A model generated the notes under the pieces. The model was given only the letters and a program-made list of their open reading frames with translations. It ran no database searches and was not told the DNA's origin. Below are positions 1 through 12,029 of a stretch of DNA of 64,000 nucleotides, in pieces. The stretch covers positions 8,832,007 through 8,896,006 of the forward strand of contig NC_037592.1 in assembly GCF_003073045.1 (NCBI RefSeq). The letters are read 5' to 3'. The translations under genes were made by a program, and so were the position numbers. Source of the stretch: Pomacea canaliculata (lineage: Eukaryota; Mollusca; Gastropoda; Architaenioglossa; Ampullariidae). The first letter of the stretch is position 1; every line of letters begins with the position of its first letter.

Positions 1-149
1 AAAATCAATTATGGAAAGATATGGCAGTTGTCATAAACGATCGTGGTGATTTCTATCAATAGATCAGTTATAAGGGACGAACCATTGCCAAATAAAATTT
101 CCTCATGCTTCGATCTGTGTTTAAATGTGTTAGAACAAATGAGCGTGAA

Positions 150-204
150 TGACGTCAGTTTCATTGAATGCGTGTGAATGACGTAAAGAAGAGTTGTGAC
201 GTAA
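150..204. promoter_or_regulatory. Cluster of three CRE/ATF-like sites
   Basis: TGACGTCA (150-157) is a perfect palindromic CRE. TGACGTAA follows at 179-186 and again at 197-204, so there are three CRE/ATF-type octamers in 55 bases. They lie about 1.3 kb upstream of the DRAM2-like start codon. The base composition becomes richer in CG dinucleotides from about 200 to 330, as expected near a promoter. A further TGACGTG lies near 425. The assignment to the DRAM2-like gene is inferred; a divergent gene to the left could use it instead. Confidence 0.45.
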
Positions 205-1532
205 CGAGAGCGAACGCGAGGCTCGTTGACAACGAAGACGAGTCGCAACTGACAGCACCGCCAGCGGCAACGATCATGAGCTCCAACTGCAGCCCGGTTC
301 AGGATTTATTCTCTGAGGCGGATTTGCTTTGAGCTTTGCCCTGCTTGGTGCTGGTTGCAGTTGTAGCTGCAGGCGACCAACAATTTAAGCGGTCGCCATA
401 TCAAGATACAACTCATGGCTATGCGTGACGTGTGATGGTTGCTCTGTTACGTACAAGCAATAGGTGAAGTGTTAGAGTCTTGAGGTTCGTATTTTGATCG
501 GCGCCTTCTGCACAGTCTCAAGATTATGATTTTCTTTGAGAACTACGGAACGAACGTGCGTATACACAAATGAATCGGAATCTATCTTTCTCATTAATTA
601 TCATCCGCTGTTCCCAGCAAGCAAACACATCCACATTGTCAAATTCTAAGATTCGGCTCTTACAGTTTTCTGTGCTTTGGGGGTTTTTCCAACACTCCCA
701 AAACTTACTCAAGTTTCGTTTGCATCCGTTGAACGAACACAATAATCTTTGCAATAAATAAAGAGAATTGCAATAAACGAAATAAGGAACAAATGCAATG
801 AACACAAACAACTGGCAAATATGTCAGCGACTTGGCAAAGTCCTCAGCCATCAACAATGAAAGCCAATAACAGCAAAAACTTTGTAACTGCCTGTGCTGC
901 TTTTAGCACGCTTTCTACTTTTTTGACACTTACTTTTCAAGTACTTTCTGAATGATGCACAAACAGGAAGTTTCGTTTCAAATCGTGTGACCGAAAGCAA
1001 ATATGTTTGTAACACAACACAGGATCCACCAGTAACCACCCTCTTCTTCTGAATAAAACTTAAAACATGCATGCTTCTTGGTTGAGTGCTTACCAATTAT
1101 ATTAATCTCTTGTAGTGCGATTAATCAGATCGAGAGGGCATAAGAGATGAATAATGGGATCATTGGATATGGTTGAATTCTATGTTTATACGTACATACA
1201 AACACACGTTCCTGACTGGTTGGGGGCTGGGGGAAGGATGGGAGAGGGAGAGAGTAGATGTATATTAAGAAAAAAAGGTCTTAAAAGTATATCATGACCA
1301 TTCCTTCAATCCCCACCATCAGGTTCGGACGGACGGACCAGCTTCATCTTATGTTGTTTTACTTACAATTGTACCAGAAAAGAAGGGGATTGCACAGTGA
1401 TTTGCATCAGGGCCAGCAGGTAGCTGTGACAGGTTGGTGATGTCGAAAGAGATAATTCTGCCTATAGATGCAACTTGAACCATTAGTTATTCCATTCAGA
1501 TATCCTGCTGGTGAGAATTGTACACACAAAAA
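205..1532 (+). other. Presumed 5' UTR exon and first intron of the DRAM2-like gene
   Basis: No coding exon is recognisable here. A polypyrimidine tract and AG at 1498-1499 would make a good acceptor for an exon running 1500-1603, giving 33 nt of 5' UTR before the start codon. This implies a non-coding first exon somewhere in 205-480, close to the CRE cluster. The precise donor cannot be fixed from sequence alone. Confidence 0.35.
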
Positions 1533-4500
1533 ATGGCTAGTAACCAACTTAACATCTACCCAGCTATCATGGCGTTCTTCCTACCTGCAACTTTTCTCAT
1601 CACGTGAGTACCAGTTGTTAGAATTTTTTAAAACTTAAAGCATCAGTTACATCTGAATTCTAGACTCTCACCTTATATTGATAATAATCTTGTGTTAATA
1701 TGCATTTGTGAGTGTAAGAAAACCAGCAACTTTCATTTGTACCAGGTAAGTTAGGAAATGTGGAAGTATACTTGCAGTGCAGATAGCAGAAGAATTTTGA
1801 ATTTGACTGAGCCCAGATAAATGTCTTAAAGTCTATTTTAAAGTTTAACATATCCTTCTTGTCCATGAAACAATTTTAGTATGTTTAATAGATGATTGTA
1901 ATGAAGATAATTGAGAGAGAGCTCACCTTCCTTCTGCTGTTTTGCTATATTCCTTAAAGGTATGGGATAGCAGTGTATCTAGGTCATGTGGAACCAGTTT
2001 TCCCCTATATCAGGTCAGTACAAAGCACTGATGTCTGCAAGCTTAGCTATAACATGGATACAGGTCTTTCACAAAATACACTTTATTCGTCTGAATGCAA
2101 TACTAAAATGTCAGCTACATATCATGCTCATCGACAGGCATCAGAGACTCTGTTGCATTGGTTAGCTCATATATAAGGATTATAGAATTTTGTACATTTG
2201 ATCTTCAGTTTGATCAAATATGGACGATCTTTAAAAAAAAACCACATTAAAAGTCACCATCTTTAGCAAAAACTTGAGCCTGAAATCCAAACTGTAATGA
2301 ATTATATAACACAGAATCAGTCCTTTAAGGTTTGAGTATAGTTATTTTGCTTTTAAAGATTTGGCTACATGGTTGATGTAAAATACCACTCATAGAACAG
2401 TGTTATAATGTATTTTATGGAGCAGTGGCTTTGAATACTGCTTAATAGTTGACATCATAATGTGATTATTTAAATATTTGCATTGTTATGTTAAATTTGC
2501 ATCACAATACAATGGTTCTAGTTATTGAACAGTCCAGTTCACAATAATGAGGGAATTTTGAAAGATCTTTTTGTCAACAGTGACACGGGAACCGTTGCTC
2601 CAGAAAGCTGTGTTTTTGGACAGCTCCTCAACCTCTTTGCAGCACTCAGTGAGCACTCTAGTTATAAAGTGTTTAAATGATTCTTCACTACACTGGGTGC
2701 ATGCAACTGACACATTTAGTTGGAACTATTTTCAAAATATTTCTAGATGAATAGGTGTCATTTCTGAATATTTGCACCCTTTGTTTCTCTAGAAATTCTT
2801 CTTGATTAACTGCAGATATATTATGACTATACATATAAAAGTCTTAAACTGAGTTATATGAGTGGTCTTATCTTAAAACTGCCCATAGGGCCCTCTCACC
2901 CTTTAAAATTTACAGATATTTTATGAACACAAAGGGCATATGATTCCTCATGAAACCCAGCTGTTGTAAGTAATGATAATTCTTTGTATTATTTATGGCA
3001 TTGACTTTGTTCAGCTGCCTGGTGTATGTATATCCGGTACAAACAAGTCCGCCATTACTATGATGTGATAGAGAAAAGAGGATTATTGAGCACTCATCCA
3101 AAACGTGCTCAAACAGTAAAGTGGAAACGACGTATCAACAAATTTTCCTTTGGTGTAGGAATTTTATGTGCCTTGGGAATAAGTATTGTTGGAAATTTCC
3201 AAGTAAGTAGATTAGACTTCATTGACTAATCTCTTTACATACTGGTGTGTGTGAGAGAGAGATAAAGAGATTTGATGAACGTATCGTAAAAGACGGAAAA
3301 CTGTCGTGTGTGTTTACTTCCCAATTTATAGGCTTTCAGCCAGATACAATTAAATTTTTTTTAAACTGACGTCTGAAACTGCTGTCCGTAGATAGAAATC
3401 ATACTTGTAATGAAACAAGAAGGGGAAATGAAGAGCATAATGGCCTAAAATAGTATGGTTCTCTTAGATTGCAAACATTTAGCTATTTTCTTGTTTATCT
3501 GTTATAGGAAGACAACATGCTTGAGATGCACCTTCTTGGAGCGATAATGGCATTTGGTGGTGCAGGACTCTACTGCTGGGTGCAAACTATACTGTCATAC
3601 AAAATGGCTTCAATACCTCAGTCAGACAGCAAGTGTCGACTTATGCGGGTCATTCTCTCCACTATACAAACTACCTCCTTCATAACAAGTATAATTTATA
3701 ATCTTTTCAGAGAATTTGTGTGCTGGTCAGTGTTGGCTTTCAAGTGTGTACATGTGGGCATGTGTGTGTTTGAGGTGTATGAGAGTATAAATACCATTTT
3801 TCTCATCTTTTAAGCATTAAAATGTGGAGAACAAAATCTTACCACTTTTGCTAAATAATTTTACTTTTTTGCAGTTGTTACAGATGTATAAAAGGCAGCC
3901 CGATGAAATTTTGTTGATTTTAAAATAAATATTTAAAATGTTTTTTTCAGTGTTGATAACTACAAAAATTTCCTTGGATGTGTTTCCAGGAACTTTACGT
4001 GACTTAAAAAAATGGAATAGCACACAACCGGTAATAACATCCTTTTCTGTTTCTGTTTAACTTTTTTCACACTTGTAGTGATTTAATAGGTATGTTAACC
4101 ATTTTTATTTTCAAAAGTATACAGCATAAATTAACAATGTGCTTTGGTTCTCTCAGAATGTGGTGGTAAGCAAATATCTTATTTCGATATTTAGATTTTT
4201 TTTCCATAACTCTTTGTCATTACAACATACAAAGTGCTGAAAAATGAAAGTAAAATAAACTGCCCAAAAACGATGTACCACAAAAAAAATAAAATTTCAA
4301 AACAGGAGCACAAATAAATAGAAAAACACTATCTTTGCTCTTCACAAATAATATACTTAATGCTAACCACCTAAATTTTGTTACTTCTCAAGGGTTACAG
4401 AGAACATGTTATTGCAGCGTCCTCAGAATGGCTGATGGCAATTGCATCATCATTTTTTTTCATCACTTTTGTCTGTGAGCTGAGGAAGACGCAGACAAAA

Positions 4501-4725
4501 GTACTTTTTATGTCAAGTGCCAGCAGACATATGATGGACATCGAAGAGGATGGTACTGGACCTGGCTCATATCCTAGACAAAAGTACAGCCCCAGTAAAA
4601 GTCCCTCAGACATCAGTACCCATCTAGTAGACCCAGTTGAGCAGGGAACAGTTTATGAATTAGAGGAAACTTGCTCTTCTGGAAACTCTGGCAAGGATAA
4701 AAATGTAAATCGGCGGTGTAAGTGA
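1533..4725 (+). CDS. DRAM2: DRAM2-like autophagy modulator, seven coding exons, 324 aa
   Basis: Coding exons are 1533-1603, 1960-2013, 2581-2648, 3015-3202, 3508-3688, 3951-4030 and 4393-4725. Each has a GT donor and AG acceptor, and together they make 975 nt in one frame. The protein matches the Frag1/DRAM/Sfk1 family of six-span membrane proteins that act in lysosome-linked autophagy. Family hallmarks are present: LGHVEPVFPYIS, the DTGTVAPESCVFGQLLN block in the 68-nt third exon, YIRYKQV, LGISIVGNFQ and WVQTILSYKM, followed by a conserved EW motif in the last helix. Residues after about 235 form a hydrophilic cytoplasmic tail rich in Ser, Pro and acidic residues, longer than in vertebrate DRAM2. 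No defects are seen. The DRAM2 rather than DRAM1 call rests on the YIRYKQV and VQTILSY segments. Confidence 0.9.
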
Positions 4726-5596
4726 GCAGTGTATGATGGACCTATGTGCCTTTTTCAAACAAACGAAAAAAGGGATGACATTGTTTAGAATGCCTACCTT
4801 TTTCTTCTTGTCATTGTGCCATATCAATATTAAAAATATAAAAGAAGGCAGCTGAAAATCTTGTAAATTTGTTGAAATTTTCCCAAAGGTGTGAGAAATC
4901 TGTTATAGCAAATTTTATTTTGTTAAAGACCATGGACTGCTGTTTGATGTAGTATGATAATGAGTACAATTGCTCAAGTAAGGCAAATTGTTAACACCAA
5001 TCTGTTAATTGCACGAAATTTCCTTTTTAATCACAATTTGACATTGATTTCAGAAGAACATTAGAGACCCTATTGGCAAATTCTCTTTACACAATTTGGA
5101 GCTCTCTTGTATGATTTACACCCGTTTATACACAATGCATAATACTAATGTTCATGCCCAAATTACTTGAACATTCACTACCTCCACTGTGACACACTCG
5201 TCCACACACTTCTTGCCATCTACCTTTTTATCATCTTTCACTGGACAGCTTATTTATTTATTATAAAATCCTACTTTTGAAAAGGGAAAGCTGTTTGTAA
5301 TGCTCTAATACATATTATGACCAAATGTTTAAGTGCCTGCTGCTCGATGTTTTAATCTCTTGTGAAGGTATACATGACAAGAAGTTCTTTTCCAGTATTT
5401 GCAACTTTTCAAGTTTGAAAATGAAACATTTCCACTTTTTCATAGTTTATTATGGGAAAATTTATTGGTGTCATGATAAAAGAAAGAGTTGCAAACATGC
5501 ATAATACACAGGCATCATGTAAAAACTTATCTTTAAGCTGATTCACTGGAAATAATTATTGTAATTATCATTATTAGCCATTTGTGGTTTGGTGGT
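4726..5596. other. Tail-to-tail intergenic region with 3' UTRs
   Basis: The DRAM2-like gene (+) and MAM receptor A (-) converge here. An ATTAAA at 4829-4834 is a possible poly(A) signal for the first. The complement of AATAAA at 5461-5466 lies about 130 nt past the stop of the second. No other gene or repeat is recognisable. Confidence 0.5.
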
Positions 5597-8500
5597 TCAG
5601 GTCTGTGAGGAAATACCTAGGATAGACTGTGGAGGTTTCACATTACTTTTATCTAGAGTGAAGTTCTCATAGTTCTCACTCCCACTGAGGTTGTCACGTC
5701 CATGGACAACAAGAACATCCGGGTCGGGCTCTGGGTGCAAGGTGTGAACCATACAGTAGTAGGTGTGGTCCTGTGGAGTGCCCATCTCATGTAAAGGAAT
5801 ACCATCTTCAGTGTGGTTATCACCTTCTGTTTGCCTTGTTAACAACAAAATACCCAGTAAGATCCAAGACACAGCTTTATCAAGTCTATGATCCGTGATT
5901 TACAGAATGTCAGTTTAAGTTAAAAGGTTACTATAACAACATAATAGCTCTTCACATAGATACTTATTTTTAAAGGGGACACAGAGATCATGTTAAAATA
6001 TGTTTTTGAGGTCAGTTACCTGAGATGGAGTAGACATCATTGTTGACCATAACTATAGAACTCTCGTGATCTTTTGTTACGGAGCGCTTCCTGTGGAAAT
6101 AAAGTAAACATCTTAAAAAAATAAAGTACAACAAATGGAGAGAAAAAAATCAATTAAAGAACATAGGCAGGACAGACTAATCAAAAGATATAAAAGAGTG
6201 GGTAGAGAGAGAGAGAATTTCCACGTCACTTACGTGCTTCCAGTGACACCGTCTGCCCTCTGGCGTCTGAAGTAAAGAACGACAACCACTACAGCCGCCA
6301 CTAGCAGGAGCACTGCGAGGATTGTTGCGATCATTATTAGTTTGGGCGACTCTTCCTCGTCGTTTGCATTCTGGTTTTCCTTGTTATTGTCTTCTTCAAC
6401 TGAATCGCCGAATAAAAATATTTAGTCATCATGTCTTCTTTCACATCTCAAGGTACGCATATACAGTTATGGCATTGCACGGGAAGAGGTCAACGACACT
6501 GACGTCAGAATTGTACATGGATACGTCTACGTTGTCAAGGCCTCGCACATCCGTAAAATAAGTGAGAGAGCAGAGAAAGATTGAAAGGACTGAAGTCGGG
6601 TAGATTCAACAGTGGGGGCGGGGACACAGTATTTGTCTCTCGTCGAGGGCACAGCACAGCCTTGCGCCGGTCCTGGGGATGCTAGTGAGGACGAGGTCGG
6701 TGTGTGTGTGTGCAGACAACTTAGACTGCAACCACAATAGGTTCGTGGTCCTGTCACGTGTCTACGCAAAAAACACACATATGAGATTAACATTTTAACA
6801 ATTGTATAATGAGATGTCTTCATGGCAGTTATCATGGACTTAAAATCTGTATCAAGCAGTTGCTTAAAAAACATCGTACGTGTTGTTGTGGGAAGGTCAG
6901 TAGAAGTGTCTGTTGTTATTGTCTCACCCAAAGTCGATAACAGATCATCACTCGTCGGTGGAGGAGCTGAAGTCGAGTCGGTGAAACAAGAAGCGTTGTT
7001 GTAAACAATGTTGTCGAGGTAGAAGTTTGTTTCCGTATAAATCGAGTAATCGTGTGTCTTCTCTCCTTCAAACTGTATCTGAAAAAGATGGGTTGATGAC
7101 TTTCACAGAGAAGAGATAAAAGTTTCAACATGTGGACGAACATAACAAAAAATAGCAAGAAGAATCAATGTCACACAGGGTAAATAATAAACCTAGAAAT
7201 AATGATCTAATTAGGCTGTCACATGACTTTCGAGTTATGACTGGCTTGTATCGTAAGTCCTAATACTGATAAATATTTCAGATGTTAAAAATATATTTAA
7301 AATGTCATCGACTGGAAACTGAAGACTGGTGTATTGTTACTAATCAGAATGGCTGATGTAGAGATTTGCATCGTCGACTTCTAGGCCAATACAGCGTCCT
7401 GCACTGTCGGTCATTTGAGAATGTTCGCACAAAGTCTATTAATATTTGTCTGGAACTCATCTACCCAGCCAGTGGCAAAGATAAGGCAGATGTACACCTC
7501 AGTCCTACCCCGCAGGAGCTACCTGAGGAAACAGAGAAGAATCATCGCAGAAGCAAGTGATACAGAGCTGATGTTAGACATCAAAGGTACATTCGATGTA
7601 ACTGGTCAGCTCGACCACAAGGTGTATGTATTCATGATTGCATGTCTATTAGGAAGGTCAATGAGACAATACCCTTAAAAATCATTTATTGTTGTCTCGT
7701 CAGATGTCGTTATCACAGTGAATAATAAGAGGAGTGGAATAAAAATTATATTAGTAAACTAATGTTAATTTGCGCTAATACAGGCATTTCTTAGGTTTTA
7801 AAAAGTATTTTAATGCTATAAAGCTTTTAGAGCGGATGAGGCAGTCCAAGGAGACATTTCTTGGAATAACCTAACGATAACATAATTTTCTCAACAAAAA
7901 TGACAAAGGTTACTAAATAAAAGAAACAAAAGAAATAAAATAAATAAATAAACACTTTTTATTTGGTTCTTATCAACAAACGATGAGGAATGTGACACTG
8001 TTATTTGGTTTCGTGTGACTGCGGAACACAATGATTTTTAAGAATGGTGTCAGCGTAAAGACAACAAACTTTATTTATTTACCTGAAACTGTCCTCTCTT
8101 AGTAACGGCAATGTTTTCGCGTGCTTGATGCCACTTCCATTTCTCTTTGTCCTCAGAATCTGCGAACCACACAACGTGACATCCTGTTGTGACATGACAC
8201 AGTTTAAGTGTCAGTCTGCCTCCATCACGGCAATTAAACATGAAATTAAATTGGATGCAGATCGTTGTAATGTTGTCCCCACACATCCACGGACTGGTGA
8301 GAACTGCTTTGTTACCCTCATCCTTTCCATACATGTTAACAAAAGCTTCTCTATCTGAAAACAAGAACGAGATTAGGAAGTGTCAGAGAGCTCCAGACCA
8401 TTGTTTTAACTGTTGCCATGACAACACAACAACTGAACAGTAAAATGTTTCTAAACAGATAAAACGTTAGTCGACACTGAAAATAATCTCCCTCCATCCC

Positions 8501-9979
8501 GCTATTTACTATGTCCTTCTGAAAAGATCCACTCTAAACGTGTGGTACTGTAAGGCCACAGAACACTTTTGGAACATATTAAATGGTTTATGAAATCTGT
8601 AGTGTTTTTGAACGAAAAACATTTGAAGGCAGAAGACTTTGTTTACTATACTGCCAAGAAACTAGGCTTAGATAGCGAAGCTTTCAGATGATGAGAAGGC
8701 GTGGGATACATGTTGTAAGTTACAGAGTTTACCTTGACATAAAAGTTTAGTTTTCTTTTACCAAGGCAGGTAAGGTGGCAGGTTATAAAAAGACTGTAGT
8801 ACAGGGTGCCGGCCAGGAGAAACACGAGGAAGAGAGAAAACCAAGTAAACCTAATCTACTATCAATGTCTAGTGAATAATAGTCCGACCAGCTGTTTGAT
8901 GTCTCAAATAACATAATTAGTCAATGGCCTCGTCTAATGTCTCAGCAGCGGCACAACGGGCGAGTATCTCTGTCACCATCATGACAATACAATGATGAAC
9001 ACGACGATGACGAAGAAAACAACGACAATGCTACCAATAATTCTGGTGGTGAGGGTTTTGAAAGTGGTACTAAAACGATTACTAAGATCGTATGGATAAT
9101 GCCATCGATGTCTTATATCTAGCACATCGTCAAGCTTTGTAAGGTCAAGACATACAGGAAACGTTACTTACTCTTGTTGACTTCCCACTGTGCTCCTTTA
9201 TAAGTCCTTTGATAATTACAAAATCCAGAACTGCTAAATGTGCAACTACCTGCAATGAGACAACAAAATGTACTTTCATCATATATATTTACACACATTA
9301 TCTATATCTGTATACATTGGACGAAGGTAACAACTAGCATGTTTGGATTTTTTTGCCATGAGAATATACAGCGACAAACAAGCCAAAAGTGGTGCAACAA
9401 AAACACAGCATTATGTTAGCAGCAGCTAAACTTTTAGGTACAAAAAAAAAAACTTTTAGGTACAAAACCTACCTCCACTGTCAGGCCCAGTGTATCCTTG
9501 ATAGCAGATGTCACTAAAATATTCGAAAATAGGTTAGATTACTTGAAACTATAAATGAGCAAATTTATAGACAACCAGACAGCTAGCCACCCAAAGAGAC
9601 AGACATTTAGATACAACTCAAACGAATCTGTAAACCCTCCTTGACAGAGAAGCATTATTGTTTATTATTTTAGCTCACTAGTTGAAAACTTTACAAGACA
9701 TGAGCTAAGAACTTTTGTCTTTCCCATCCACCATACCGCTCATGCACGAGTCGTCATAATGAATATGTAATTATATTTTGTAGAAGATGAAGAAGAATGT
9801 GTCTGCCTGTATATGATTTATAATGTAATAATGTACAATCATTTTAATATCATATTAATTTTGTACAAGAAAATAAACCGCACGATGCACTCTGACCTGT
9901 CAGCACTTGTCACATATGAGGACAGGAAGAGGCACCAAAGAATCAGAGCAACACTGATTAACATTGCTAGGAAGCCCAT
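5597..9979 (-). CDS. MAM-domain receptor A: single-pass membrane protein with ITSM-like tail, 379 aa
   Basis: Exons in transcript order are 9979-9897, 9513-9473, 9249-9172, 8354-8083, 7078-6880, 6399-6234, 6090-6020 and 5826-5597. They sum to 1140 nt with consistent intron phases. Residues 1-27 are a signal peptide. Residues 28-42 form a short linker with CYQGYTGPDSG. Residues 44-189 are a MAM domain: GFCNY start, the ICIQFNF..GGRLTLKLC core and an LDNIVYNNASC end, with seven Cys and sequons at NITT and NAS. A Ser/Thr-rich stalk follows to about 225, then an acidic stretch and a transmembrane helix at about 245-268 stopped by FRRQR. The tail carries TYYCMV (Tyr327, TxYxxV form) and NYEN (Tyr356, YxN). 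MAM domains mediate adhesion or ligand binding. The ligand is unknown. The exon model is well supported by paralogues; the exon 8 acceptor could shift by three bases. Confidence 0.85.
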
Positions 9980-10359
9980 TGTTGTTAATTCGAAGAGGAT
10001 GGAAGCTAACGCCGGTCGAAACAGTTATCTTGTCTTAGCAACCTAGAAAAACTGAAAAACATTTTAGCAGCAAGATCCGGTTACGAAAATATAAAATGAA
10101 AAGTGGATGATAGTAATGCATTCAAACACACACAGGCTCCGAGAACAGCAGACATCGGAAACATTAGTATTAGTAGTAGCAATGATGATGATGATTGTTG
10201 ATGATGATGATGATTGTTGATGATGATGATGGATGATGTCAGCCCATGCACTGATATAAAGTCTAAACGTGTAACTGAACATATAGCTAGAAGCCGTACA
10301 CCAACAACAGCAACTACATTGAGTACATCGGCATGTAGCGACCAAAGTTCTTACACTTC

Positions 10360-10720
10360 AAAAGTAATTAGTCTGCGCTTTCTTTGTGGACTTACACTGT
10401 TTGAAATGGCGGTAAACAATCGTCGGAACATCTGGCACACAGTGTTACAGCTGACAAAACCCAGTGAACAATGTCCGCCTTCATCAGATGCATTTCGACT
10501 ATCAACTACATCCTGAAAGTGCGTGATGCGCGTGTCGTCAACTGATTGTCGTCTGCTGCACACTTGCTCCACAATACATTGGTCAATACCATGAGCCATT
10601 GCGGCCCTTAGTCTGAACACTTCAACACTTTGAGCTTTAGCAAATGTGTGGTGCATTTTTATTTGTAATTGTTTTCAAAAGCACAATAGAGTGAGCCTGG
10701 TGGGTGATGTATAAGTATCG
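10360..10720 (-). promoter_or_regulatory. Conserved upstream block of receptor A
   Basis: This stretch 0.4-0.7 kb upstream of the start codon recurs upstream of every intact family member: B 20270-20600, D 36040-36480, E 42360-42480, F 50040-50150 and G 62000-62430. The best-conserved core has a GAAGGCGGACA-type segment followed by CAGGAAGT in B, D and G, changed to CAGGATGT in A. CAGGAAGT is a canonical ETS-family binding sequence. The same core could instead be a splice acceptor (CTTTCAG/GAAG) of a non-coding leader exon. A short minus-strand frame with SDEGGHCSL is open in A, B and G but has a stop in D, so coding is unlikely. Confidence 0.4.
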
Positions 10721-12029
10721 CCATGTCAAGCACCATTCGCTGCAGTAAAATTTTTAAACACGTACAGGAACATAATTGCAGTAAGTTTAACAAAATACAT
10801 ATACAAATAGTAATGGAAATAATAAACGTATTTTTGTTACCTGACTTTGTAAAACGCGTTTTGACTGTGGTCACCTTTCTCTTACTTTCTGGACAAAATA
10901 TTTTCCTTCTTGTATTCTCTCAATACCAACTCGCACGAAGTAACTGTCAAAGTGGTTTTAAAAAACGTTTATCTCTTATCTATGACATCTGATTTTTAAA
11001 AATATTTTTTTATATCTCTAATACATCGACGTAAACAGCCTCTTAAAAACACTCCTTTCCGGATGTAAACTAAACGAGTTAAAAAAAAAAGCTACAACGG
11101 ATTCACTGCGCATACATTCCGATGATGATGGCTGCCTCTACAATGAATAGAAGGCTTCTTTCAGGCATGTGGAAAATGTTACAGACGATTTTCACTAGAC
11201 ATTCTTTTTAATTTAGTCTAGGGATAACAAGGAAAATAAAACGACAGCAATCTCATTACTACAGTCTGTCTTCCGCATTCACGACTTTTGCGCTCTCTAC
11301 ATGGTTTTTAAAACTCCTAGTTTATTTTAATCATCATGATGCTTGTAGTGTTTAAGCTACAAAAGACTGCATAACAAACATATTTTGTCATCTTTTTCTA
11401 CTCTCGCGAATTAACGCTGCGCTCTCTAGTATTTGTTGTTTGTTGTATTTAATTTGAATTCTTTCCTCCTCTCGTTTGACACGGGATTATGCGACCTTTT
11501 TCATCCTCTCGGTCGACCCGGACTTTCAAAAGACTTCCTGGTCTCTTTCGACAGGAAAAATAAAATCTAATCAGTTGTAAAGATAAAGAAGCAGACACTA
11601 GGTTTCTACAACGATATATATAAGTTAACCCGCAGCTTTACTTGTACACTTTTCCACCTCCTGTGCCACACCATGAGATCAGTGCTCAGTGTAAAACATT
11701 GTGACCATGGTTGTCACCTTACCAACCCCATATAGTCTGTTTATCTGTATCTTGTATTTTTTGTGTTTGTCTTTATATTTTCTGTCTTCTCATTATTGTG
11801 ATTTATATTGCTGCCGTCTCTCATTATTTTAAATTATTTGTATGACTTTGATGGTCATAGTGAGCATATGCCTTAACACCAGGCAAGGGAGCTATGTAGT
11901 CACAGTTTTATTCAGATCTTCATGCAGTTATGTATATGCAGGAATTATCAATTATGATGGTAGCTTCATTCACAGCTATCTATTACTCTTTAAAATTGTC
12001 AAGGATGAAAAATAATTACAAAAACAAGT
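10721..12029. other. Distal upstream region of receptor A
   Basis: No gene is recognisable. The first part (to about 11220) aligns with the sequence upstream of B (20600-21080) and more loosely with that upstream of D and G, so it belongs to the duplicated unit. The remainder is AT-rich single-copy-looking sequence. Confidence 0.4.

Noticed and set aside
8125..8443. Plus-strand frames repeated at 17021-17342, 33814-34032, 40328-40588, 47994-48254 and 60198-60534
   Set aside because: These are antisense shadows of MAM exon 4, conserved only because the exon is conserved.
10064..10345. Frame with Ser/His/Ile runs upstream of A
   Set aside because: It comes from a GATGAT microsatellite at 10180-10235 and is not conserved upstream of B.
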